Notes: a model not told the origin generated them from the sequence alone. A DNA stretch of 64,000 nt from Promicromonospora sukumoe 327MFSha3.1 (GCF_000385135.1 NZ_ARQM01000016.1:124001-188000); one strand, 5' to 3'. Shown: positions 37,488-46,758, counted from the first letter of the stretch. A program made the numbers and translations.

Positions 37488-39173
37488 ATGGACTCGACGT
37501 ACGAACCGCTATCAGGCGCCAGTAAGACCACCCGACGGATACTCGCGGGGGTGGCCGCGCTCGCGGTGGCGGCTTCCGCCGTCGTGGCGGGCGCCAGCAT
37601 GCGCGAGGCGAACGCGGCCGAGGCCGAGCCCGCCGCCGCCGGGGCGAGCAGCTCCGCCATCAACGGCTTCCGCAGCGTCGGCTACTTCACGCAGTGGGGC
37701 GTGTACGGCCGGGGCTACCAGGTCAAGCAGATCGACACGTCCGGCGTGGCCGACGAGCTGACCCACATCAACTACGCGTTCGCCAACATCCACCACCAGA
37801 ACCTCGAGTGCTTCGAGGCCAACAAGGCGCAGGGCGAGGGCCCCAACGGGTCCGACGGCGCGGGCGACGCCTGGGCCGACTACGGCATGGGCTACACGGC
37901 GGCCAACTCGGTCTCCGGCGCCGCCGACACCTGGGACCAGCCCCTGGCCGGCTCGTTCAACCAGCTCAAGCAGCTCAAGGCCAAGCACCCCGACCTCAAG
38001 GTCATGATGTCGATCGGCGGGTGGACCTGGTCCAAGAACTTCTCGCTGGCCGCCGCGACCGACGCCTCGCGCGAGAAGTTCGTCTCCAGCTGCGTGAACA
38101 TGTTCATCAAGGGCAACCTGCCGGTGATCGACGGCCGCGGCGGCGCCGGTGCCGCCGCCGGCGTCTTCGACGGGTTCGACATCGACTGGGAGTGGCCCGG
38201 CTCGCAGAACGGCAACGTGGGCAACCACGTCGACGAGGCGAACGACGCGCGCAACTTCAAGCTCCTGCTCGCCGAGTTCCGGGAGCAGCTCGACGCCGTC
38301 GGCGCCCAGACGGGCAAGGACTACGAGCTGTCCGCGTTCCTGCCGGCCAACCCGGCCGACATCGAGGACGGCGGCTGGAACGACCCCGAGATCTTCGAGT
38401 CCCTCGACTTCGGCAACGTCCAGGGCTACGACCTGCACGGCGCCTGGGACCCGGCGCTGACCGGCCACCAGGGCAACCTGTACCACGACCCGGCCGACCC
38501 GCGGGAGGAGGCCCGGCAGTTCAGCGCGGACCTCGCGGTGAAGTCGTACACCGACGCCGGGATCGCCCCGGCGCAGCTCGGCCTCGGCCTCGCGATGTAC
38601 GGGCGCGGCTGGACCGGCGCGTCGTCCTCCGACGCGTGGGGCACCGCGACCGGTGCCGCCCCCGGCCAGTGGGAGGCGGGGATCAACGACTACGACGTGA
38701 TCAAGAACGTCGGCACCGGCTACTACGACGCCGACCTCGGGGCCGCCTGGCGGCACGACGGCAACACGTGGTGGTCGTACGACAACGACCAGTCGGTCGC
38801 CAAGAAGGCGCAGTACATCCGGTCCGAGGGGCTCGGCGGCGCCATGTGGTGGGACCTCTCGGGTGACCGCTCCGGCGCGCTGACCGGCGCCCTGTGGAAC
38901 GTGCTCGGCTCCGGGAACCCGGGTCCGATCGAGGGCGGCGGTCCGACCGACCCGACCGACCCGCCGACGGATCCGACCGACCCGCCCACCGACCCGACCG
39001 ACCCGCCGGAGGAGGCCTGCGCCTCGGCCGCGTGGAGCGCGTCGTCGACGTACGTGGGCGGCAACACCGTGTCGCACGGCGGCCACGAGTGGCGGGCCAA
39101 GTGGTGGACGCAGGGCGAGACGCCCGGCACCACCGGTGAGTGGGGCGTGTGGCAGGACCTGGGCGCCTGCTGA
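37488..39173 (+). CDS. Secreted chitinase, GH18 with C-terminal CBM5/12
   Basis: The 561-residue exoenzyme hydrolyses chitin. The signal region has an Arg pair (TTRRILAG, Tat-like) and a hydrophobic core ending near REANA (about residue 43). The GH18 barrel (about 60-475) contains SIGGWTWS and the catalytic DGFDIDWEWPG with Glu235. A Pro/Thr/Asp repeat linker (PTDPTDPP units) leads to a CBM5/12 chitin-binding module (AWSASSTYVGGNTVSHGGHEW to the end). A terminator follows, so it is monocistronic. Together with the GH16 glucanase it points to fungal cell-wall degradation. Confidence 0.96.
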   Translation: MDSTYEPLSGASKTTRRILAGVAALAVAASAVVAGASMREANAAEAEPAAAGASSSAINGFRSVGYFTQWGVYGRGYQVKQIDTSGVADELTHINYAFANIHHQNLECFEANKAQGEGPNGSDGAGDAWADYGMGYTAANSVSGAADTWDQPLAGSFNQLKQLKAKHPDLKVMMSIGGWTWSKNFSLAAATDASREKFVSSCVNMFIKGNLPVIDGRGGAGAAAGVFDGFDIDWEWPGSQNGNVGNHVDEANDARNFKLLLAEFREQLDAVGAQTGKDYELSAFLPANPADIEDGGWNDPEIFESLDFGNVQGYDLHGAWDPALTGHQGNLYHDPADPREEARQFSADLAVKSYTDAGIAPAQLGLGLAMYGRGWTGASSSDAWGTATGAAPGQWEAGINDYDVIKNVGTGYYDADLGAAWRHDGNTWWSYDNDQSVAKKAQYIRSEGLGGAMWWDLSGDRSGALTGALWNVLGSGNPGPIEGGGPTDPTDPPTDPTDPPTDPTDPPEEACASAAWSASSTYVGGNTVSHGGHEWRAKWWTQGETPGTTGEWGVWQDLGAC

Positions 39174-39191
39174 CCTGAGCCGGCCTGATCG

Positions 39192-39232
39192 GAGGACCCT
39201 GGCGGGGCAAGTCGCCCGCCAGGGTCCTCTCG
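39192..39232 (+). terminator. Terminator after chitinase
   Basis: A perfect 15-bp stem (39192-39206 with 39215-39229) closes on an 8-base loop and is followed by TCTCGTGTCC. Confidence 0.85.
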
Positions 39233-39277
39233 TGTCCGGGGGTGCAAGGAAGCCGGCATTCACGACAGAGTGAGGGC

Positions 39278-39820
39278 GTGGACGACAGCCCCGGCGCCCC
39301 GCACGACGAACCGCCGCAGCACGACGAGGCCTGGTTCGGCGCGCTCTTCGACGCGCACTCGCGCGCCCTCTACTCCTACTTCGTGCGACGGCTGCCCGAC
39401 GGCGGCCGCGCCTCCGACGCCGAGGACCTCGCCGCCGAGGTGCTCGCCACCGCGTGGCGCCGGCGCGACGACGTGCCCGACGCCGCCGAGCTGCCCTGGC
39501 TCTACCGCACAGCCGGCTACGTGCTGGCGAACCACCGGCGCAAGATGCGGGCGCTGCCCGTCGCGATCGTGCCCGACGAGCCCGACGACGTGGACCCCGC
39601 GACGCTCGCCGTGGACGACGACGCCGTGCGGCAGGTCCTGTCCCTGCTGTCCCCGCGCGACCGGCGCATCCTCCTGCTCGTCGCCTGGGACGGGCTGTCG
39701 GGCGACGACCTGGCCCAGGTGCTCGGCGTCTCCCGCGGCGGCGCCGACGCGGCGCTGTCCCGGGCGCGGGCCCGCCTGCGCGAGGCGTGGGACGCCCACG
39801 AGCAAGCGGTGGACGCATGA
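39278..39820 (+). CDS. ECF-type RNA polymerase sigma factor
   Basis: The 180 residues hold region 2 (WFGALFDAHSRALYSYFVRR and AEDLAAEVLATAWRRRD) and region 4 (LSPRDRRILLLVAWDGLSGDDLAQVLGVSRGGADAALSRAR). The GTG at 39278 is preferred; the frame is open to 39242, but that stretch lacks coding character. CAGAGT at 39266-39271 suggests a leaderless start. The membrane protein gene 55 bases downstream is the likely partner or anti-sigma factor. Confidence 0.9.
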   Translation: MDDSPGAPHDEPPQHDEAWFGALFDAHSRALYSYFVRRLPDGGRASDAEDLAAEVLATAWRRRDDVPDAAELPWLYRTAGYVLANHRRKMRALPVAIVPDEPDDVDPATLAVDDDAVRQVLSLLSPRDRRILLLVAWDGLSGDDLAQVLGVSRGGADAALSRARARLREAWDAHEQAVDA

Positions 39821-39875
39821 GCACATATGGAGGGTGTGCGCGGCGCGCAGCCGGGCACGGCACGGAGGGACAGCG

Positions 39876-40748
39876 ATGAACGAGCACCAGCGACCGGAGG
39901 ACCAGGCGTTCGACCGTCTGACGGCGGCGGACCCGGCGCGGCGCGCGCCCGGTCCGGCCGACGACGTGCTCCGGGCCAAGGTCGACGCGCTGATCGCCGG
40001 GTCGGGCGGGCGGCTGCCGCTGCCGGAACCGGCGGTGTCGGAGCCCGCGGCGGTCCCGGCACCTGCCACGCCGTCCGTGGACGAGCTCGCGGTGCGGCGG
40101 CGCCGTCGTCGGACACCGTGGCTGGTGGCGGCTGCCGTGGCCGGCGTCGTCGCGGTGGGCGGGGGCGGCTACCTGCTCGGGGAGTCCGGGTCGGGGGCCG
40201 TGCCCGCCGCGCTGGACAGCGGGGCCGAGTCCGGGGCGGAGCCGGAGGCCCGCGAGGACGGCCCGTCGGTCATGGGGGCGCCGGACGAGTCCGGGGCCGC
40301 GGCGGAGTCCGAGGGTGTCGAGCCGCTCACCGCGGGCGGCGACCTCGATTCCGCGACGCGGCTCGTGTTCCACGCGGGCGTCGGCCTGACGGACACGCCG
40401 CGGACCGCGGAGGTGCGCACCGCCGCGGGCGAGAGCCTGGGCGAGTACCCGGTGGTCAGCGAGGAGGACGCCGTGGAGCGCCTGGGCGACCCCCGGTTCG
40501 CGGGCACGGCGCCTGGCGCCCGGCAGGCCGCGCCCGACGGGGACGCCGGGCCGTCACCCGCGCCCGGCGGCCCGATCGCCTGGCCGGTCGAGGACGTGAC
40601 GATCGTGTCGGCCGAGCTGACCGAGGTGCGCTACACCCTGCCGGACGGCGCGGTGCTGGTGGTGCCCGCGTACGACCTGGCCGACGCCGCGGGCAGCAGC
40701 TGGACCGTGCTGGCCGTGGACGAGGAGGCGCTCGACTTCACGCCGTGA
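39876..40748 (+). CDS. Single-pass membrane protein, candidate partner of the ECF sigma factor
   Basis: The 290 residues have a cytoplasmic N-terminus of about 75 residues (FDRLTAADPARRAPGPADDVLRAKVDALI), an Arg cluster, one helix near 80-102 and an extracytoplasmic Glu/Gly/Pro-rich domain with a compact C-terminus (about 220-290). It lacks the zinc anti-sigma motif (HxxxCxxC), so an anti-sigma role rests on position only. CGGAGGG lies before ATG 39876. Confidence 0.7.
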   Translation: MNEHQRPEDQAFDRLTAADPARRAPGPADDVLRAKVDALIAGSGGRLPLPEPAVSEPAAVPAPATPSVDELAVRRRRRRTPWLVAAAVAGVVAVGGGGYLLGESGSGAVPAALDSGAESGAEPEAREDGPSVMGAPDESGAAAESEGVEPLTAGGDLDSATRLVFHAGVGLTDTPRTAEVRTAAGESLGEYPVVSEEDAVERLGDPRFAGTAPGARQAAPDGDAGPSPAPGGPIAWPVEDVTIVSAELTEVRYTLPDGAVLVVPAYDLADAAGSSWTVLAVDEEALDFTP

Positions 40749-40829
40749 CGCGACCGCCGGGCGGGCGTCGTAGGGTCGGGCACGCAGGGCCTCGTCCGAG
40801 GTCGCACCGCGATATTCAAGGAGTGCACC

Positions 40830-41273
40830 ATGCCAGCACGTACCGCTCGCACCGCCTGGAACGGCACCTTCCAGGAGGGCTCGGGCCAGGTCGAGCTCTC
40901 GTCGTCGGGCGTAGGGACGTACGACGTGTCGTTCCCGGCGCGCGCCGCCGAGGAGGCGAACGGCGTCACCAGCCCCGAGGAGCTGCTCGCCGCCTCGCAC
41001 TCGTCATGCTTCACGATGGCCTTCACGAACGAGCTGGGCCAGGCCGGCGCCACGCCGGAGCAGATCGAGGTCACCGCCGTGGTGACCCTCGGGCCGGACC
41101 CGGCCGGCGGCCTCCACATCAGCAAGAGCGCGCTGACGGTGCGCGGGTTCGCCTCCGGCATCGACGAGGCGGGCTTCAAGGCCGCGGCCGAGGCCGCCAA
41201 GGTCGGCTGCCCGATCTCGAAGGCGCTGACCGGCGTGGGCCAGATCACGCTGGACGTCACCTTCGAGGGCTGA
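40830..41273 (+). CDS. OsmC/Ohr family peroxiredoxin
   Basis: The 147 residues match OsmC: RTAWNGTFQEGSG, TSPEELLAASHSSCFTMAF with the peroxidatic Cys, and AKVGCPISKAL with the resolving Cys. The enzyme reduces organic hydroperoxides with thiol donors. AAGGAG precedes the ATG, and a GATATT-like sequence lies just upstream. A strong terminator follows. Confidence 0.94.
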   Translation: MPARTARTAWNGTFQEGSGQVELSSSGVGTYDVSFPARAAEEANGVTSPEELLAASHSSCFTMAFTNELGQAGATPEQIEVTAVVTLGPDPAGGLHISKSALTVRGFASGIDEAGFKAAAEAAKVGCPISKALTGVGQITLDVTFEG

Positions 41274-41282
41274 CCTCGTCCG

Positions 41283-41317
41283 GGCGTTCACGGGCGCGGC
41301 ACGCGCCCGTGAACGCC
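41283..41317 (+). terminator. Terminator after the OsmC gene
   Basis: A perfect 16-bp stem (41283-41298 with 41302-41317) closes on GCA. Confidence 0.88.
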
Positions 41318-41355
41318 TGACGCGATCCGGCGGCTCGTGGTGCGAGAATCGCGAG

Positions 41356-44300
41356 GTGCCACCGCAGACCCACGACGCCCGACCCCTGAACGGCATGAAC
41401 GACAAGGGTCACACCGCAGACGACGCCGACGCCGCCCGCACCGCGCGGGAGCAGGCCGAGGCCCGCGCCGCCGAGGAGGCGGAACGCCGCCGCGCCGAGA
41501 GCGAGCAGCGGCGCGACACCGCGCGCCAGGAGGCGAGCCACGCCGCCGAGGCCGCCCGCACGGCGGTCGCCGACGCGCTGCGCACCGTCGTCGGCTGCGA
41601 GGTCGACACGAGCACGCGCCGCCGCGCGGAGTACTCCACCGACGCGTCGAACTACCGCGTGGTCCCCGAGGCCGTGCTCTTCCCGGAGAGCACCGACGAC
41701 GTCGTCGCCGCGCTCGGGGCGCTGCGCGAGCTGTCGATCCCGGTCACGGCGCGCGGCGCCGGCACGTCCGTCGCCGGCAACTCGGTGGGCCCGGGCGTCG
41801 TCATCGACCTGGGGCGCCACCTCAACCAGGTGCTCTCGATCGACCCAGAGCGCGGCACGGCGCGTGTGCAGCCGGGCACGGTCATGTCCACCCTCCAGGC
41901 CGCGGCCAAGCCGCACGGCCTGCGGTTCGGCCCCGACCCGAGCACCCAGAACCGAGCCACGCTCGGCGGCATGATCGGCAACAACGCGTGCGGCCCGCAC
42001 GCCGTCGCCTACGGCCGCACCGCCGACAACGTGGTCTCGCTCGACGTGGTCGACGGCACGGGGCGGCGGTTCACCGCCGGCTCCGGCGACTCCGAGTTCG
42101 CCGACGTGCCCGGCCTCAAGGAGCTGGTCCGGGACAACCTCGCGCTGATCCGTACGGAGTTCGGGCGGTTCGGCCGGCAGGTGTCGGGCTACTCGCTGGA
42201 GCACCTGCTGCCCGAGAACGGATCGAACCTCGCCCGCGCGCTCGTGGGCACGGAGGGCACGGTCGTCACCGTCCTGGAGGCGGAGCTCAACCTGGTCGAG
42301 GTGCCCGGCGCGCCGACGCTCGTCGTTCTCGGCTACCCCGACATGGCCACCGCGGCCGACGACGTCCCGCGGCTCCTGGACCACAAGCCGCTCGCGATCG
42401 AGGGGCTCGACGCCCGCCTGGTCGACGTCGTGCGCCGGGCCAAGGGCGCCGCGTCGGTGCCGCCCCTGCCCGGGGCGGACGACCCGCACGTCACGGGCTG
42501 GCTCATGATCGAGGTGGGCGGCTCGTCGCAGGCCGAGGCGCTGGGCCGCGCGGACGCGATCGTCGCGTCGTCGTCCGCGCTGGACTCGACGGTGCTGCCC
42601 GCCGGGCCGGACGCCACGAAGATGTGGCAGATCCGGGCCGACGGCGCCGGCCTGGCCGGCCGCACGCCCGCGGGCGAGCAGGCCTGGCCCGGCTGGGAGG
42701 ACTCGGCGGTGCCGCCCGAGAAGCTCGGCCCGTACCTGCGCGACCTGCAGGCGCTCATGGACCGGTACGGCGTGGACGGGCTGCCGTACGGGCACTTCGG
42801 CGACGGCTGCGTGCACCTGCGCATCGACATCCCGCTGGAGACGTCGGGCTCGGTGCTGCGCACCTTCATGACCGAGGCGGCAGAGCTGGTGGCCCGGTAC
42901 GGCGGGTCGCTGTCCGGCGAGCACGGCGACGGCCGGGCCCGGTCCGAGCTGCTGCCGCTGATCTACTCGCCCGAGGCCATCGCGCTGCTGGAGCAGTTCA
43001 AGGCCCTGTTCGACCCGAAGGACGTGCTCAACCCGGGCGTCGTCGTGCGGCCGCGGGCCGTCGACGCCGACCTGCGGCGGCCGGCCGCTGCCCCCGTGCG
43101 CACCAAGCTGCCGCTGGTGGGCAAGGGCGCCGGGCACGGCGTGCGGCGCAAGTCCGGGTACGAGGGCTTCTCGTTCGCGCACGACCACAACGACCTGACC
43201 ACGGCCGTGCACCGCTGCGTGGGCGTGGGCAAGTGCCGGGCCGACAACTCGGCCGCGGGCGGTTTCATGTGCCCCAGCTACCAGGCCACCAAGGACGAGA
43301 AGGACGTGACCCGCGGGCGCGCCCGCGTGCTGCAGGAGGCCGTCAACGGAACCCTCGTGGGCGGCCTGTCGGCGCCCGAGGTCCGCGAGTCGCTCGACCT
43401 GTGCCTGTCGTGCAAGGCGTGCTCCAGCGACTGCCCGGCCGGCGTCGACATGGCGCAGTACAAGTCGGAGGTTCTGTACCGCACCTACCGCGGCAAGCTG
43501 CGCCCCGTCGACCACTACGCCCTCGGCTGGCTGCCGCGCTGGGCCCGGCTCGCGGGCGCCGTCCCCGAGCTGGTCAACGCGCTGCTGGGCGTGAAGTGGA
43601 TCGGCAAGGCCGTGCTGTGGGCGGGCGGCATGGACACCCGCCGGTCGATGCCGAGGTTCGCCGAGGTGCCGTTCCGGCAGTGGTGGGCGCGCGGCGGCGC
43701 GACGCACGGCGTTCCCGGGCTGCCGGTGACGGGCGAGCCGGGGCGCGAGGGCCGGACGGCGGCGCGGCTCGCGACCAAGCCCAAGGTCGTGCTGTGGACC
43801 GACTCGTTCAGCGACGCGCTCTCGCCGACGGTGCCCCAGGCGGCGCTGAAGGTGCTGACCTCGGCCGGGTTCGACGTCATCGTGCCCGACGAGCAGGCGT
43901 GCTGCGGCCTGACCTGGATCTCCACCGGTCAGCTCGACGGCGCCCGCCGTCGGCTCCTGAAGCTCCTGGAGGTGCTGGGCCCGTACGCGGTGAACGGCAT
44001 CCCGATCATGGGCCTGGAGCCGTCCTGCACCGCGGTGCTGCGCTCCGACCTGCTCGACCTGTTCCCGGACGACCCGCGCGCGCAAGCCGTTGCCCGCATG
44101 ACGCGGACGGCGGCCGAGCTGCTGACCTCGGACGACACCCCGGACGACTGGGAGCTGCCCTCGCTCGCCGACGTCTCCGCCGTGGTGCAGCCGCACTGCC
44201 ACCAGCACTCCGTGATGGGGTACGCGGCGGACCAGGCCCTGCTGGAGCAGGGCGGCGCGCAGATCGAGGTGCTCGCCGGCTGCTGCGGCCTGGCCGGCAA

Positions 44301-44490
44301 CTTCGGCATGCAGAAGGGGCACTACGAGACGTCGGTGGCGGTCGCGGAGAACGCGCTGCTGCCGGCCCTGCGGGACGCCGCCCCGGGCACCACCTACCTG
44401 GCCGACGGCTTCTCGTGCCGCACCCAGGCGCTGGACCTGATGGGCGTCGAGGGCAAGTCGCTGCTGGAGGTCATCGCCGACCGGCTGTAG
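41356..44490 (+). CDS. FAD-linked oxidase fused to Fe-S/CCG domains (D-2-hydroxyacid dehydrogenase type)
   Basis: The 1044 residues join three parts. The N-terminal 75 residues are a charged Ala/Glu/Arg helix, probably coiled coil. A GlcD-like FAD domain (about 80-560) follows with TARGAGTSVAGNSVGPG, GGMIGNNACG and SGEHGDGRAR. A ferredoxin-like and two CCG-domain section (about 610-1040) has CVGVGKC, CLSCKACSSDCPAG, EQACCGLTW and LAGCCGLAGNFG. Relatives oxidise D-lactate or D-2-hydroxyglutarate and pass electrons to quinone. GTG start, six bases after GAGAAT (leaderless). Substrate unknown. Confidence 0.92.
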   Translation: MPPQTHDARPLNGMNDKGHTADDADAARTAREQAEARAAEEAERRRAESEQRRDTARQEASHAAEAARTAVADALRTVVGCEVDTSTRRRAEYSTDASNYRVVPEAVLFPESTDDVVAALGALRELSIPVTARGAGTSVAGNSVGPGVVIDLGRHLNQVLSIDPERGTARVQPGTVMSTLQAAAKPHGLRFGPDPSTQNRATLGGMIGNNACGPHAVAYGRTADNVVSLDVVDGTGRRFTAGSGDSEFADVPGLKELVRDNLALIRTEFGRFGRQVSGYSLEHLLPENGSNLARALVGTEGTVVTVLEAELNLVEVPGAPTLVVLGYPDMATAADDVPRLLDHKPLAIEGLDARLVDVVRRAKGAASVPPLPGADDPHVTGWLMIEVGGSSQAEALGRADAIVASSSALDSTVLPAGPDATKMWQIRADGAGLAGRTPAGEQAWPGWEDSAVPPEKLGPYLRDLQALMDRYGVDGLPYGHFGDGCVHLRIDIPLETSGSVLRTFMTEAAELVARYGGSLSGEHGDGRARSELLPLIYSPEAIALLEQFKALFDPKDVLNPGVVVRPRAVDADLRRPAAAPVRTKLPLVGKGAGHGVRRKSGYEGFSFAHDHNDLTTAVHRCVGVGKCRADNSAAGGFMCPSYQATKDEKDVTRGRARVLQEAVNGTLVGGLSAPEVRESLDLCLSCKACSSDCPAGVDMAQYKSEVLYRTYRGKLRPVDHYALGWLPRWARLAGAVPELVNALLGVKWIGKAVLWAGGMDTRRSMPRFAEVPFRQWWARGGATHGVPGLPVTGEPGREGRTAARLATKPKVVLWTDSFSDALSPTVPQAALKVLTSAGFDVIVPDEQACCGLTWISTGQLDGARRRLLKLLEVLGPYAVNGIPIMGLEPSCTAVLRSDLLDLFPDDPRAQAVARMTRTAAELLTSDDTPDDWELPSLADVSAVVQPHCHQHSVMGYAADQALLEQGGAQIEVLAGCCGLAGNFGMQKGHYETSVAVAENALLPALRDAAPGTTYLADGFSCRTQALDLMGVEGKSLLEVIADRL

Positions 44491-44493
44491 GGG

Positions 44494-44823
44494 CTACTCC
44501 AGCCACTCCGTCTCGAAGCGGTCGTTCGCGTGGATGTGCACCGCCTCGTAGAGGTCCGCGCCGAGGGTGCGGAACTTGTGCGGCACCATCGCCTCGACCA
44601 CGAGGATCTGGCCGCCCACGGCCTCGAACTCCTTGCCGTCCACCGTGAACAGTGCCCGGCCGGAGCGGATCACGAAGGTCTCGGAGTAGGGGTGCCGGTG
44701 CAGCCGGGGGCCGGTGCCGTCCTGGGCCACCTTCTCGAAGATGACGGACACCTCCGACCCGTGGAGGTACCCCTCGAAGTTCCCGTACGGCAGCGTCGCC
44801 TGCTCGATCGCCTGAAGAGTCAT
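44494..44823 (-). CDS. Cupin domain protein
   Basis: The 109 residues form one cupin barrel: motif 1 is RLHRHPYSETFVIRSGRALF (His residues and Glu as metal ligands) and motif 2 is VPHKFRTLGADLYEAVHIH. Small cupins can be sensors, isomerases or dioxygenases; nothing here decides which. I use ATG 44823; the frame extends to 44961, but the added stretch lacks domain character and overlaps the TTGACA promoter of the next gene. Confidence 0.85.
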   Translation of the reverse strand: MTLQAIEQATLPYGNFEGYLHGSEVSVIFEKVAQDGTGPRLHRHPYSETFVIRSGRALFTVDGKEFEAVGGQILVVEAMVPHKFRTLGADLYEAVHIHANDRFETEWLE

Positions 44824-44926
44824 GTGGTTCAGACTGGCGGGCAGGTGGTCGCCAGGCAACCAGTTTCGTGGGACGCCGAACGAGGGGGTCCGGATCGGCG
44901 GACCATCCGCACGGCAAGCGGTTTCA

Positions 44927-44955
44927 TTGACACTTCTGGATGATTCTTTTACGTT
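44927..44955 (+). promoter_or_regulatory. Sigma-70 type promoter of the secreted protein operon
   Basis: A perfect TTGACA (44927-44932), a 17-base spacer and TACGTT (44950-44955) give a start near 44962, about 50 bases before the ATG at 45014. It is the clearest consensus promoter in the window. Confidence 0.75.
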
Positions 44956-45013
44956 CATCAAGGCCTGAAGTGCAGGCCGTACTGCGGGGCGCTGGTATGG
45001 GGGAGTGCAGCTG

Positions 45014-46243
45014 ATGGGTGCTGGAAGAAGTAGCCGTGTGCTGACAGGGGGCCTCGCGCTCGTCCTCGTCCTGACGGGCGGGGGCGTGTCGGCGTCTGCC
45101 GATGCTGAGGTGGGTGATGCTGCCGACCCGGTCGCCGACCGCGGTCACGTTGTGGTTTCTGGCACGGTCACACGTGCTGGGTCGCCTGCCGTGGCAGACA
45201 TCCTTGCTGTCGCGTGGCCAGAGGGTGCGGTTCTCGACAAGATTCCCGATGAGGGTGCCGTTCGCATGGTCACGCTCGCGGCAGCGAAGTCGGCGACGTC
45301 GGGTGACTATTCGATCTCGGTCGATCTCGACAAGGTCCCCGTGGACTACATCGATGATTCGGGCCAGGTCGACGTCGACCTGCTGATCGCAGACGACACC
45401 GCCGAGGCGACATGGTCCTTCTCGCTGGTCAGGGAGCCTGCTGGATGGACCACGGCGACCAGCGAGTCCGGAGAAGGTCTGGATGTCTCGGTCGATCTGG
45501 AGTCCGGCCAGGTCAAGGACAGCTCGATCGATGTGGATTCCATGGTCGACAGTGATTTTGATCCGGTCGACACGGGCGCAGCTCAAGAACAGACGACCAC
45601 TGCGGTAGAGACGCGTAGCGCCGTGTTCGATCAACGGCTTGCGGCTTACAAGTCGGCAGAATTCGCGCCGCTCGAGCCGATATGCGACACGGTCCGTTCC
45701 GCGACCACGCACACCGCTCGAGAGCGCTGGGCGTTGTCCCAGGGGACAACCAACGTCGCGGTGACCGCAAAGCAGTCTCGCGATCTCTCCCACACGCTAG
45801 GTGTCGCGATCAAGGGCTCCTCCGGGTGGAAGATGAGCGGGACGCTCGCGAAGAAGACCACTGTGAGCGGTGAGGACGGGCCGTACCGGGCGGTTTACTA
45901 TCACACGAACACTGTGCGTTATCGCGACTACAAGAATTCGTGCACCGGAAAGATCACCAGGTCAAGGCCCGAAGCAATAACTGACATCTTCTCGGGCCTC
46001 ACGAATGTTCCTCGAAAGAACTGGACGACGTGCGTGACAAAGTCCAGCGGTACCTACACGAAGGAAACCGAGAAGAACGCAACGATCTCTGGAGCGGTCA
46101 AGGTGCACGCTGAGCTGACCGCCCAGGCGGGTTGGGGTACAAAGGCGTCGCTGGCCTTCAAGTTCACAGGGCCTTCACGTCTTTGTGGGAGCAACGGCAA
46201 GAGTTGGGTCAGTGCGCCCCAGGTGGTAGCGAGGACCAGTTGA
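45014..46243 (+). CDS. Secreted protein of unknown function
   Basis: I recognise no family. The 409 residues start with a signal peptide (hydrophobic core about 10-28, then SASADAEV). An N-terminal beta-rich domain (45-190) contains an Ig- or CNA-like TVTRAGSPAVADI and many Asp residues. The C-terminal half (200-409) has four Cys and SGWKMSGTLAKKTTVSGEDG, with alternating polar strands. GGGGGAG lies nine bases before ATG 45014. Codon use is visibly richer in A and T than in neighbours. It overlaps the next lipoprotein gene (TTGA). Confidence 0.75.
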   Translation: MGAGRSSRVLTGGLALVLVLTGGGVSASADAEVGDAADPVADRGHVVVSGTVTRAGSPAVADILAVAWPEGAVLDKIPDEGAVRMVTLAAAKSATSGDYSISVDLDKVPVDYIDDSGQVDVDLLIADDTAEATWSFSLVREPAGWTTATSESGEGLDVSVDLESGQVKDSSIDVDSMVDSDFDPVDTGAAQEQTTTAVETRSAVFDQRLAAYKSAEFAPLEPICDTVRSATTHTARERWALSQGTTNVAVTAKQSRDLSHTLGVAIKGSSGWKMSGTLAKKTTVSGEDGPYRAVYYHTNTVRYRDYKNSCTGKITRSRPEAITDIFSGLTNVPRKNWTTCVTKSSGTYTKETEKNATISGAVKVHAELTAQAGWGTKASLAFKFTGPSRLCGSNGKSWVSAPQVVARTS

Positions 46244-46758
46244 TCCGGAAGCGCCACGTTCTGACCGTTGCGGTGGTGGGGGTACTGGCCGGTTGCCAGG
46301 GATCCCCGCCACCGCAGGTGGAGTACCCGGGTACGGCCGTGCGGTCCGTCATCCCGGACATGAGTGTTCACGAGGCCATGACCTTCGGCGACATACCCCT
46401 GTGCATCGTGGACGCACAGACCCCTTCGGCCACGATCGAGTCGGTGGAGGCGCCGGCTGGATCTACGTTGAAGATCTCGGCATTCTCCGTCTCTGACCAG
46501 ATGAACGGGTTCGGCAACGATCGCGTGACGCTCGAGGCCGCCGGGTTCGATCCGGCGCGGCAAGAGCTCACGCGGCATTGCGACGACCAACCGGGATGGC
46601 TGGTCATCGAAGGGTCCCGGTCGTCGGAGGAGAGCGCCTCGGCCGACGAGCTGATCGTTCGATACTCGTCCGAGGGTCGCGGCACAGAGAGTGTGTTGAA
46701 CATCCCCTACGCCATTGTGCTCTGCGCTCCCGAGGAGTCCGAGATCGACAACTGTTGA
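46240..46758 (+). CDS. Putative lipoprotein started by TTG, overlapping the secreted protein gene
   Basis: A frame of 172 residues opens with TTG at 46240, which overlaps the TGA of the previous gene; GAGGA ends four bases before it. This start gives a clean lipoprotein signal (RKRHVLTVAVVGVLAGC, lipobox LAGC, Cys about residue 18), whereas the longer frame from 46132 lies inside the upstream gene and lacks one. The mature domain has four Cys and no known motif. It is co-transcribed with the secreted protein and perhaps its anchor or partner. Confidence 0.72.
   Translation: MIRKRHVLTVAVVGVLAGCQGSPPPQVEYPGTAVRSVIPDMSVHEAMTFGDIPLCIVDAQTPSATIESVEAPAGSTLKISAFSVSDQMNGFGNDRVTLEAAGFDPARQELTRHCDDQPGWLVIEGSRSSEESASADELIVRYSSEGRGTESVLNIPYAIVLCAPEESEIDNC

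Noticed and set aside
41257-44322. A 1021-residue open frame on the minus strand opposite the FAD/Fe-S fusion gene, and a similar 1109-codon frame at 52880-56209.
   Set aside because: Both are Arg/Gly/His-rich shadows caused by high GC in the third position of the true genes; neither shows domains or a ribosome binding site.
46132-46239. Longer start for the lipoprotein gene at 46132.
   Set aside because: It lies wholly within the upstream gene, has no ribosome binding site, and would bury the lipobox.
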